Source: JBDNDK01 sp046719185
Lineage (GTDB): Bacteria > Armatimonadota > UBA5829
NCBI GenBank assembly: GCA_046719185.1
Contig: JBDNDK010000125.1
Span: forward strand, 1-7,162
DNA: 7,162 nucleotides
Direction of reading: 5' to 3'
Shown in pieces: positions 1-6,168 of this stretch. Within the stretch, counting starts at the first letter, position 1. Each line of letters opens with the position of its first letter. Made by a program: the position numbers and the translations under genes. The notes below the pieces were generated by a model, which saw only the letters and a program-made list of their open reading frames with translations, did not search any database and was not told the origin of the DNA.

Positions 1-1188
1 AGTGGTGTATCAAGATGGGAATATGCACTCACACATTGTTGCTTTTTTATAGAAGCATTATACAACTGTAGCGGAATTGATCTCAGAAATCATCCATCAA
101 TAGTTAGAACAAGCAAGTTTGCAGCTAGATGTTTATCTCCAATGGGTAGAGATATAATTCAAATTGATCAAGGCTTACCATTAAAGGTTTCAAATCCGGT
201 ATCTGGACCTTTATCAAAACTGCTTGCAAAATGGTATAAAGATCCTCTCCTTGGATGGGGAATATTTAATACTTTAGAAGATTCATATACTCAGGCATTT
301 GATTTGATGTGGTATGATCCTACAATTCCAATAAGTTCTCCTGAAGAGGAAAATGAAAAAAGTGTGGTTTTTGAAGATATTGGCTGGGTGGTGATGAGGT
401 CTGGTTGGAAAGAAAATGACAACATGGTAGCATTTCAATGCACGCCATATTGGCCTGGCTATCATCATTTAGATCAATGCACATATCAAATATTTGCTCA
501 TGGAAAGGAAATTGTGCTTGATTCTGGATTAGGTTGGAGAGCACATCCAAATTATTTTGACAGATATAGAGATAGTGTTGCACATAATGTAATTTTGATA
601 GATGGTGAAGGTCAGCTTAAACACTCATCTGAAAGCGGATGTAAAATGCTTAAAACAGAATTATCAGATTTTGTAGATTATGCTTGTGGAGATGGTACAA
701 ATTCTTATGATAAAACAAAAAAATTTATAAGATCAATTCTTTTTTTGAAACCAAATATTATTGTTATAAGAGATCAAATAGAACTTGATAGACCAAGACA
801 AATAGAATGGCTAATGCATGGCAATGGTGGTAACTTTGAAATGCATCTATTGGGTTCTGATAGGGGCTTTTCTTTAATTGATGAAGATATTAAACTAGAG
901 GGTTTTATTTTATTACCAGAAAGGTGGGTACACAATCAGAAAAGAGGGTATAAACTCACAGATTGGCAGACAAGGCATGAGGTAACTCATCCTGTGCTTA
1001 GTTTGGTTCCTGACAAATCTTCAAATTATGAATTTTTAATTGTTATTGAAATTGATAATTTAGAAAAACAAAGAATGATTCCAGGCGGAATAGCTGATGA
1101 TGGTTCATTGTCATTAGTTACAAGTAATTATCAATGCACAATAAAGCCAGCAGATTTTGGTTTTGAATACACAATACATCCTTTTTGA
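1..1188 (+). CDS. Heparinase II/III-like polysaccharide lyase, C-terminal part (5' truncated)
   Basis: The frame is open from the first base of the window, so the true start lies to the left and about 395 residues are visible. The first ~50 residues look like the end of the alpha/alpha-toroid domain of these lyases. The rest matches the beta-sheet heparinase II/III C-terminal domain: a 'GYHHLDQ' segment at fragment residues ~153-159, 'GKEIVLDSGL' at ~168-177, then a Tyr/Arg-rich stretch leading to 'SVAHNVILIDGEGQ' at ~192-205. The AHN(T/V)xxxDG signature is the family hallmark. Members cleave uronic-acid-containing polysaccharides by beta-elimination, and many are exported or sit in polysaccharide gene clusters. 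Export cannot be judged because the N-terminus is missing. The substrate is unknown. The gene ends in TGA and is followed by a 171-bp gap, so it may belong to a different transcript from the downstream operon, although a nucleotidyltransferase and a glycosyltransferase follow on the same strand. Confidence 0.82.
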   Translation, partial: SGVSRWEYALTHCCFFIEALYNCSGIDLRNHPSIVRTSKFAARCLSPMGRDIIQIDQGLPLKVSNPVSGPLSKLLAKWYKDPLLGWGIFNTLEDSYTQAFDLMWYDPTIPISSPEEENEKSVVFEDIGWVVMRSGWKENDNMVAFQCTPYWPGYHHLDQCTYQIFAHGKEIVLDSGLGWRAHPNYFDRYRDSVAHNVILIDGEGQLKHSSESGCKMLKTELSDFVDYACGDGTNSYDKTKKFIRSILFLKPNIIVIRDQIELDRPRQIEWLMHGNGGNFEMHLLGSDRGFSLIDEDIKLEGFILLPERWVHNQKRGYKLTDWQTRHEVTHPVLSLVPDKSSNYEFLIVIEIDNLEKQRMIPGGIADDGSLSLVTSNYQCTIKPADFGFEYTIHPF

Positions 1189-1359
1189 AAATATATTTTG
1201 GAACAATATGAATATAATAATCCGTAGTATCCTATTGTTTTAGATAAAAGGTTTGTTGATTAGAATAATGTTTTGCAATTTGACTGTAAGCATAGTGTAA
1301 AAACACCATAATATAGTAAATAGTCTAAACAAAAATAGATAATCAAAAGAGGTTTGCTT
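1189..1359 (+). other. Intergenic gap upstream of the five-gene operon
   Basis: These 171 very AT-rich bases separate the lyase gene from the operon and are the natural place for the operon promoter. A TATAAT hexamer lies at 1213-1218 and a TTGACT hexamer at 1280-1285, but neither has a well-spaced partner, so I do not call a promoter. A short GTGT-AAAA-ACAC inverted repeat at 1295-1306 lacks a T-run and is too weak to call a terminator. I see no ORF, RNA gene or riboswitch-like structure here. Confidence 0.4.
1348..1352 (+). promoter_or_regulatory. Ribosome binding site deciding the nucleotidyltransferase start
   Basis: AGAGG at 1348-1352 lies 7 bases before the ATG at 1360. An in-frame TTG at 1354 would be only 1 base from this site, so the ATG is the better start and the product begins MKAMILAAG, as is usual for this family. 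Confidence 0.7.
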
Positions 1360-2412
1360 ATGAAAGCTATGATATTAGCAGCAGGAGTGGGTTCAAGACT
1401 TGATCCTCTCACAAGAAATATTCCAAAACCAATGGTGCCTATTGTGAACAAGCCTGTTATGGAGCATATTATTGAAAAGCTAAAGGCAAATGGCATTGAA
1501 AATATAATGGTGAATCTTCATTATTTAGGTGATCAGATTAAATCATATTTTGGTGATGGTAAAAACTGGGGAGTGAAAATACAGTATTCCCAAGAGGATA
1601 GACTTTGGGGAGATGCCGGCAGTGTGAAAAGATGTGAAAGTTTTTTTGATGAAGATACATTTTTAGTAGTTGGTGGAGATGATCTAGCAGATTTAGATTT
1701 CCAAAGGTTGATAAGATACCACAAAGATAAAAAAGCAGTTGGCACTATAGCTCTTTCTTTAGTTGATGATCCTACTGAATATGGTATTGCTCTTCTAAAT
1801 GAAAGAGGCAAAATAACTAGATTCCTTGAAAAACCAAAAGGTGAGCTAATGTTTTCCAACACAGCAAACACTGGTGTTTATGTGTTCAATAAATCAGTAT
1901 TTGATTTAATTCCAAAAAATGTGCAGTATGGCTTTGGAAAAGATTTGCTGCCAAAACTATTAGAACAGAAACTTGGACTATATGGTTATCTCACCAGCAG
2001 TTATTGGAAAGATGTTGGAAGCTTGAGGCAATATCAGGAAGCTCATAGAGATGCACTTAATGGACTTTATGATATGAAGTTTTCTGTTGAGGAAGTGAAA
2101 AAGTATGTTTGGAAGGGTGAGAATGTTGAAATTGACCCAACTGCTGAAATAGGGTATCCTGTTGTGATAGGAAATAATTGCAGGATAGAAAAAGGAGCCA
2201 AGCTTTTAGAGTATTCAGTGCTTGGTGACAACTGTGTTATAGAGGAAGGTTCTGTTGTAAAACAGAGTATTCTTTGGCCCGGTGCAGTTGTGATGCAAAA
2301 CACCATGTTGGAAAGATGTGTTGTTGGACAGGAATGCAGAGTAAAATCTAATGCAGCAGTTTTTGATGGTGTGATAGTTGACCCTGTAAGAAGAAATGGA
2401 AAGAACAAATAA
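1360..2412 (+). CDS. Sugar-1-phosphate nucleotidyltransferase (NDP-sugar pyrophosphorylase) with left-handed beta-helix tail
   Basis: The 350-residue product should join a nucleoside triphosphate to a sugar-1-phosphate, making an activated sugar for polysaccharide or glycan synthesis in the cytoplasm. The N-terminal Rossmann-like domain carries the nucleotide-binding signature 'AAGVGSRLDPLTRNIPKP' (~7-24, with Lys23), and the GDP/NDP-mannose-type continuation 'MVPIVNKPVMEHI' follows. A metal/substrate Asp is expected in 'GGDDLADLD' (105-113). 'FLEKP' and 'NTGVYVF' are further family motifs. From about residue 245 to the end there are imperfect hexapeptide repeats ('AEIGYPVVIGNNCRIEKGA...'), a left-handed beta-helix as in mannose-1-phosphate guanylyltransferase-like proteins. 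Two positions are unusual: 'WGDAGSVK' (83-90) where LGTAGAxK is typical, and 'GGDD' where NGDx is common. The sugar and base cannot be assigned; mannose-1-phosphate/GTP and glucose-1-phosphate are the main options. It is the first gene of the operon, 29 bp before ahcY. Confidence 0.88.
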   Translation: MKAMILAAGVGSRLDPLTRNIPKPMVPIVNKPVMEHIIEKLKANGIENIMVNLHYLGDQIKSYFGDGKNWGVKIQYSQEDRLWGDAGSVKRCESFFDEDTFLVVGGDDLADLDFQRLIRYHKDKKAVGTIALSLVDDPTEYGIALLNERGKITRFLEKPKGELMFSNTANTGVYVFNKSVFDLIPKNVQYGFGKDLLPKLLEQKLGLYGYLTSSYWKDVGSLRQYQEAHRDALNGLYDMKFSVEEVKKYVWKGENVEIDPTAEIGYPVVIGNNCRIEKGAKLLEYSVLGDNCVIEEGSVVKQSILWPGAVVMQNTMLERCVVGQECRVKSNAAVFDGVIVDPVRRNGKNK

Positions 2413-2429
2413 TAATCTGAATAATATAT

Positions 2430-2435
2430 AAGGAG
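2430..2435 (+). promoter_or_regulatory. Strong ribosome binding site of ahcY
   Basis: AAGGAG at 2430-2435 lies 6 bases before the ATG at 2442. It is the best Shine-Dalgarno match in the window, consistent with high translation of a housekeeping enzyme. Confidence 0.75.
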
Positions 2436-2441
2436 TAATCA

Positions 2442-3698
2442 ATGGAATATGATGTAAAAGATATTTCCCTAGCACCAAAAGGGAAATTAAGAATTGAATA
2501 TGCAGCACAAGAAATGCCTGTGCTAAAACAAATAAAAGATAGATTTGAAAAAGAAAAACCATTAAAGGGTGTTGTTCTTGCTGCTTGTTTGCATGTAACA
2601 ACAGAAACTGCAAATTTGGCAATCACTCTCAAAGCAGGTGGAGCTGATGTGTTTTTATGTGCATCAAACCCACTTTCTACACAAGATGATGTGGCAAGTG
2701 CATTAGTGCAGGAATATGGCATTCCCACATTTGCAATTAAGGGTGAAGATAATGATACTTATTACTCACATATCAATAAGTGTCTTGATTATAGACCAAA
2801 TATAACTATGGATGATGGTGCTGATACTGTTGGCATTATCCACAGTGAGAGAAAAGACTTAATTGCAAATATTATTGGCGGAACAGAAGAGACTACCACT
2901 GGTGTTATCAGATTAAGAGCAATGGAAAAAGACGGTGTGCTAGCATACCCTATCATTGCAGTTAATGATGCTTGCACAAAGCATTTGTTTGACAATAGAT
3001 ATGGAACTGGTCAAAGTTCACTTGATGGAATTTTAAGAGCAACAAATGTTCTCTATGCTGGCAAAGTATTTGTTGTTGCAGGATATGGATATTGTGGCAA
3101 AGGTGTCGCAATGAGAGCAAGCGGAGCCGGTGCAAGAGTAGTGGTTTGTGAAGTCAACCCATTAAGAGCACTTGAAGCTGTGATGGATGGATATCAAGTT
3201 CTTCCTATTGCTGAGGCTGCTAAGATTGGTGATATATTCTGCACTGTTACTGGTGATATGCATGTTATAAGAGAAGAGCATTGGTTGGTGATGAAAGATG
3301 GAGCAATTGTATCAAACTCCGGTCATTTTAATGTAGAATTAGATATCCCTGCTCTTGAGAATATTGCAATATCAAGAAGACACATCAGAGATTTTGTGGA
3401 AGAATTCACTCTTCCAAGCGGAAATAGAATATATCTGCTTGGTGAAGGAAGACTAATTAACCTAGCTGCAGCAGAAGGTCATCCTGCAAGTGTTATGGAC
3501 ATGAGCTTTGCAAATCAAGCTTTAGGTGCTGAATATATGCTAAAGAATGGCAAATCTTTAGAAAAGAAAGTATATGGTGTTCCTGAAGAAGTTGATATGG
3601 AAATTGCAAGATTAAAGCTTGATGCAATGGGTGTGAAGATGGATGTTTTAACAGAAGAACAAAAGAAATATCTTGACTCTTGGACAGAAGGAACATAA
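2442..3698 (+). CDS. ahcY: S-adenosylhomocysteinase (adenosylhomocysteinase)
   Basis: This cytoplasmic NAD-dependent enzyme reversibly splits S-adenosylhomocysteine into adenosine and homocysteine, relieving product inhibition of methyltransferases in the activated methyl cycle. The 418 residues are full length for the short bacterial/archaeal class. Visible signatures are 'HVTTETANLA' (51-60), 'SNPLSTQDDVA' (75-85), 'DDGAD' (124-128), 'TEETTTG' (148-154), 'NDACTKHLFDNRYGTGQS' (175-192, with the expected catalytic Lys180 and Asp184/Asn185), and the NAD-binding glycine loop 'GYGYCGKG' (214-221). 'NSGHF' and 'LAAAEGHP' are also present. The C-terminus ends 'SWTEGT' without the PFKPxHYRY tail of the animal and many proteobacterial enzymes; this short ending is known in cyanobacterial, archaeal and Thermotoga-like members. 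The start is fixed by a strong AAGGAG. It lies 29 bp after the nucleotidyltransferase and 9 bp before the GT26 gene. Confidence 0.97.
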   Translation: MEYDVKDISLAPKGKLRIEYAAQEMPVLKQIKDRFEKEKPLKGVVLAACLHVTTETANLAITLKAGGADVFLCASNPLSTQDDVASALVQEYGIPTFAIKGEDNDTYYSHINKCLDYRPNITMDDGADTVGIIHSERKDLIANIIGGTEETTTGVIRLRAMEKDGVLAYPIIAVNDACTKHLFDNRYGTGQSSLDGILRATNVLYAGKVFVVAGYGYCGKGVAMRASGAGARVVVCEVNPLRALEAVMDGYQVLPIAEAAKIGDIFCTVTGDMHVIREEHWLVMKDGAIVSNSGHFNVELDIPALENIAISRRHIRDFVEEFTLPSGNRIYLLGEGRLINLAAAEGHPASVMDMSFANQALGAEYMLKNGKSLEKKVYGVPEEVDMEIARLKLDAMGVKMDVLTEEQKKYLDSWTEGT

Positions 3699-3707
3699 AT
3701 TCTGACA

Positions 3708-4496
3708 ATGGATAAGAGTGCAATACTCATGGATGATAATAAGACAAGTGTTTCAAAAAAGCAAATTGTTGAAATACTTGGTGTAAAAATAGACATTATA
3801 GATATGTACCGGGCTGTTGAACAAGTTTGTAGTTTTGTGCAATCCGGGACTGCTCATATTATTGTAACAGCTGATGCTTACAATATTGTTACCTGCAAAA
3901 ATGATCCAGAATTTAAAAAAATTGTGAATAATGCTGACCTTGTAACTGCAGACGGTGCAGGAATACTAAAAGGTTCAAAAATATTAGGATGTCCGATACC
4001 ATATAAAGTCAGTGGCATTGATTTATTAGAAGAAATATGCAAAACAGCCTCAAAAGAAGGTTTTGGTGTTTACTTACTTGGTGCAGCTCCAACAATTGCT
4101 GAAAAAGCAGCAGAAAAACTCAAAGAAAAATACCCCGGTTTGATAATATCTGGTGTTAGAGATGGATATTTTACAGAAACTGATGAAGAAAAAATAGTAA
4201 ATGAAATAAAATCATCAGGTGCAAAAGTTTTATTTGTAGGAATGGGTATTCCAAAGCAAGAAAAATGGATAAGTAAACATTTAGATAATTTAGGCGTTAG
4301 TGTGGCAATGGGTGTTGGAGGATCTTTTGATGTGATATCAGGAAATATTCAGAGAGCACCAAAATGGATGCAGAAACACGGTCTTGAATGGCTATATAGA
4401 ATAATAAAAGATCCAAAGAAAATCTACAAAGTATCAGTTTTGCCTAAATTTGTTATGATGGTATATAAAGAAAAACTATTTGGAAAGAAAGGATAA
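3708..4496 (+). CDS. WecG/TagA/CpsF-family (GT26) glycosyltransferase
   Basis: Members transfer a sugar, classically N-acetylmannosamine or its uronate, from a UDP-sugar to an undecaprenyl-diphosphate-linked acceptor on the inner face of the membrane, in teichoic-acid linkage units, enterobacterial common antigen or capsule. The 262 residues have normal family length. Thr54 ('VTADAYN') and Asp82 ('TADGAG') are spaced exactly as the catalytic Thr37/Asp65 pair known in TagA. Further motifs are 'LLGAAP' (123-128), 'GVRDGYF' (149-155), 'FVGMGIPKQEKWI' (176-188) and 'GVGGSFDVISGNIQRAPKW' (202-220), followed by 'GLEWLYRI'. The C-terminal appendage, often Arg-rich, reads 'DPKKIYK', with Lys where Arg is common. 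The start is uncertain: the ATG at 3708 has its nearest purine-rich site (3686-3692) about 15 bases away, whereas an in-frame ATG at 3729 has a weak AAGAG 10 bases upstream. The first ~18 residues are outside the conserved domain either way. The gene sits between ahcY and the kinase. The donor sugar is unknown. Confidence 0.92.
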   Translation: MDKSAILMDDNKTSVSKKQIVEILGVKIDIIDMYRAVEQVCSFVQSGTAHIIVTADAYNIVTCKNDPEFKKIVNNADLVTADGAGILKGSKILGCPIPYKVSGIDLLEEICKTASKEGFGVYLLGAAPTIAEKAAEKLKEKYPGLIISGVRDGYFTETDEEKIVNEIKSSGAKVLFVGMGIPKQEKWISKHLDNLGVSVAMGVGGSFDVISGNIQRAPKWMQKHGLEWLYRIIKDPKKIYKVSVLPKFVMMVYKEKLFGKKG

Positions 4497-4501
4497 TATA
4501 T

Positions 4502-5434
4502 ATGACAGCACAAAAAGACAATGGAGTATTAATAGTTGGCTCAGTTGCTTTAGACTCAGTGGAAACTCCAGCTGGTTTTGTAGAAAGAGCATTAGGTGGA
4601 GCTGCCACATATTCATCTGTTTCTGCTAGCTTTTTTGCTCCAGTGATGCTGGTCGGTATTGTAGGACAGGACTTTCCAAAAGAACATATAGACTTCTTAA
4701 AGTCTAGAAGCATTGATATTAGAGGCTTAGAAATAGCTGATGGTGAAACTTTTCATTGGAAAGGTTCTTATGAGGGAGATATGAATCAAGCTCTCACAAT
4801 TGCTACAGAGCTGAATGTTTTTCAAACTTTCTCACCAGAGCTTCCAGAAGATTATAAAAAGGTAAAATATGTTTTTCTTGCAAATATTGATCCTGAGATC
4901 CAGCTGAAAGTATTAGATCAAATAGAAGCTCCTACTCTAGTTGCTTGTGACACAATGAATTTTTGGATAGAAACCAAAAGAGATGCTCTTTTAGAGGTGA
5001 TAAAAAGAGTTAATGTAGTATTTATAAATGATGCTGAAGCAAGACAGCTTATGAAAACATTTAATCTTAATAAGGCAGCTACTGCAATCAGGCAGCTTGG
5101 TCCTAGATATGTAATAATTAAAAAAGGTGAACATGGTGCTGCTATGTATTGTGACCAAAGCACATGTTTTGCTGCAGCATCATATCCATTAGATGAAGTG
5201 GTAGATCCAACAGGGGCTGGTGATAGTTTTGCTGGCGGATTTATGGGATTTATTTCTCAGCAAAAAGATATTGATGAAAGCAGCATCAGAAAAGCTGTTG
5301 TTGTTGGTAGTACAATGGCATCTTTTAATGTTCAAGATTTCAGCTTAAATATGTTCAAAAAAATAAATATTGAAGATATCAATGCAAGATATAATGAGTT
5401 CAGAAAAATGGCTCATTTTGATGCAATGTCATAA
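4502..5434 (+). CDS. PfkB/ribokinase-family kinase, substrate uncertain (adenosine or sugar)
   Basis: The 310-residue protein belongs to the ribokinase/PfkB superfamily, which phosphorylates the hydroxymethyl group of sugars or nucleosides with ATP. Visible marks are an N-terminal beta-strand with a substrate-type Asp ('GSVALD', Asp18), the di-glycine switch 'ALGGAATYSSV' (30-40), 'FINDAEARQL' in the middle ('N..E' metal region), 'VIIKKGEHGA', and the C-terminal anion-hole/catalytic signature 'DPTGAGDSFAGGF' (235-247) with the presumed base Asp241. Canonical members read DTTGAGD; the DPTGAGD form recalls an uncharacterised ribokinase subgroup. Co-transcription with ahcY makes adenosine a reasonable candidate substrate, because removing adenosine pulls the AhcY reaction forward, but the protein is not a clear match to eukaryotic-type adenosine kinase. 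With a glycosyltransferase and a sugar nucleotidyltransferase in the same operon, a sugar substrate is equally possible. A GAAAGGA ribosome site (4487-4493) lies 8 bases before the ATG, overlapping the end of the preceding gene, and the gap is only 5 bp. Confidence 0.9.
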   Translation: MTAQKDNGVLIVGSVALDSVETPAGFVERALGGAATYSSVSASFFAPVMLVGIVGQDFPKEHIDFLKSRSIDIRGLEIADGETFHWKGSYEGDMNQALTIATELNVFQTFSPELPEDYKKVKYVFLANIDPEIQLKVLDQIEAPTLVACDTMNFWIETKRDALLEVIKRVNVVFINDAEARQLMKTFNLNKAATAIRQLGPRYVIIKKGEHGAAMYCDQSTCFAAASYPLDEVVDPTGAGDSFAGGFMGFISQQKDIDESSIRKAVVVGSTMASFNVQDFSLNMFKKINIEDINARYNEFRKMAHFDAMS

Positions 5435-5437
5435 TAT

Positions 5438-5441
5438 GGAG
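5438..5441 (+). promoter_or_regulatory. Ribosome binding site supporting a TTG start for the comF-like gene
   Basis: GGAG at 5438-5441 lies 9 bases before the TTG at 5451. The next in-frame ATG is at residue 66, beyond most of the zinc-binding cysteines, so the TTG start is well supported. Confidence 0.65.
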
Positions 5442-5450
5442 ATTTGATTA

Positions 5451-6164
5451 TTGTCTTCAAATAAGATAATTTCTAATGTTTTTGGTCTTTGGGGCGGATT
5501 TTTAGATTTAATATATCCGCCCCATTGTCTTGTGTGCGGCAAAATTGGATGTGATTATTTTTGTGAAATATGCAAAGAAAAAATTCATTTAATTGAACCT
5601 CCTACATGCACCAGATGTGGTTCTCCAATTGAAGAATACTGCAGGATGTGTGTTCCTAACCAGTTTGAATTTAATACTGCTTATTGCTGTGCTGCTTATG
5701 AGGGAGTGATGAGAGATGCAATACATATTATGAAATATAATTTTCAAAAAGTGATGTGTAAACCTCTTGGAGAAATATTTGCAGATTATGCTGAAGATAA
5801 AAGTTTTGATTGTGATATTATAATTCCAATTCCTATTCACAAAAAAAGATATGTTGAAAGAGGTTTTAATCAAGCTGAATTATTAGCAAGATATGTATCA
5901 AGAAGAATAGGAATTGAACTTGAAACAAAAATATTAATCAAGCACAAAAACACCCTACATCAAACAAACCTCTCAAAAGAAGAAAGAGAAGCAAATGTGA
6001 AAGATTGCTTCTCTATAAAATCCAATATTAATTTAAGTGGAAAACACATTCTTCTTGTTGATGATGTGTTCACGACTGGTAATACTCTAAATTCTGCTTC
6101 AATCACCTTAAAAACTGCTGGTGTCAAAAAGATAACTGCACTTTGTCTTGCAAGAAGTGTTTAA
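5451..6164 (+). CDS. comF: ComF-like phosphoribosyltransferase-fold protein with N-terminal zinc ribbons
   Basis: The 237 residues have the standard ComF layout. Four CxxC pairs at Cys26/29, 38/41, 53/56 and 64/67 form the double zinc-ribbon region, preceded by the typical 'LIYPPHC' opening. The type I phosphoribosyltransferase domain follows, with 'PIPIHKKR' (126-133), 'RGFNQAELLA' (137-146), the 'LHQTNLSKEEREANV' motif, and the PRPP-binding loop 'LLVDDVFTTGNTL' (201-213, Asp204/Asp205). In naturally competent bacteria ComF is a cytoplasmic protein needed for uptake or processing of transforming single-stranded DNA; its catalytic activity is not established, and the family is also widespread in species not known to be competent. 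No other competence gene is in the window. Translation starts at TTG. It is the last gene of the operon, 16 bp after the kinase, and its TAA stop is 4 bp from the stop of the convergent GGDEF-EAL gene. Confidence 0.93.
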   Translation: MSSNKIISNVFGLWGGFLDLIYPPHCLVCGKIGCDYFCEICKEKIHLIEPPTCTRCGSPIEEYCRMCVPNQFEFNTAYCCAAYEGVMRDAIHIMKYNFQKVMCKPLGEIFADYAEDKSFDCDIIIPIPIHKKRYVERGFNQAELLARYVSRRIGIELETKILIKHKNTLHQTNLSKEEREANVKDCFSIKSNINLSGKHILLVDDVFTTGNTLNSASITLKTAGVKKITALCLARSV

Positions 6165-6165
6165 T
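6138..6165 (+). terminator. Weak hairpin at the end of the comF-like gene
   Basis: GCACTT (6138-6143) can pair with AAGTGT (6155-6160, one G-U pair) across an 11-base loop, followed by TTAATTAA. It lies inside the last codons of the comF-like gene. With only 4 bp between the two convergent stops, transcription of either gene must end inside the other. The stem is short and AT-rich, so this is only a candidate. Confidence 0.2.
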
Positions 6166-6168
6166 TAA

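Noticed and set aside
1213..1285. TATAAT at 1213-1218 and TTGACT at 1280-1285 as operon promoter elements
   Set aside because: Neither has a partner hexamer at 16-18 bp spacing, and the TTGACT lies downstream of the TATAAT. Such matches are expected by chance in DNA this AT-rich.
1295..1306. GTGT-AAAA-ACAC inverted repeat as a terminator for the lyase gene
   Set aside because: The stem is only 4 bp and no T-run follows it.
1354..1359. TTG at 1354 as start of the nucleotidyltransferase
   Set aside because: It is 1 base from the AGAGG ribosome site; the ATG at 1360 has proper 7-base spacing and gives the typical family N-terminus.
2067..2728. Long minus-strand open frames over the nucleotidyltransferase and ahcY genes
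   Set aside because: They lie opposite strongly supported genes, have low-complexity Ser/Phe/Leu-rich translations and no recognisable domain, and lack good ribosome sites.
6161..6168. TTAATTAA palindrome as a regulatory site
   Set aside because: An 8-base AT-only palindrome at two adjoining stop codons is easily explained by base composition.
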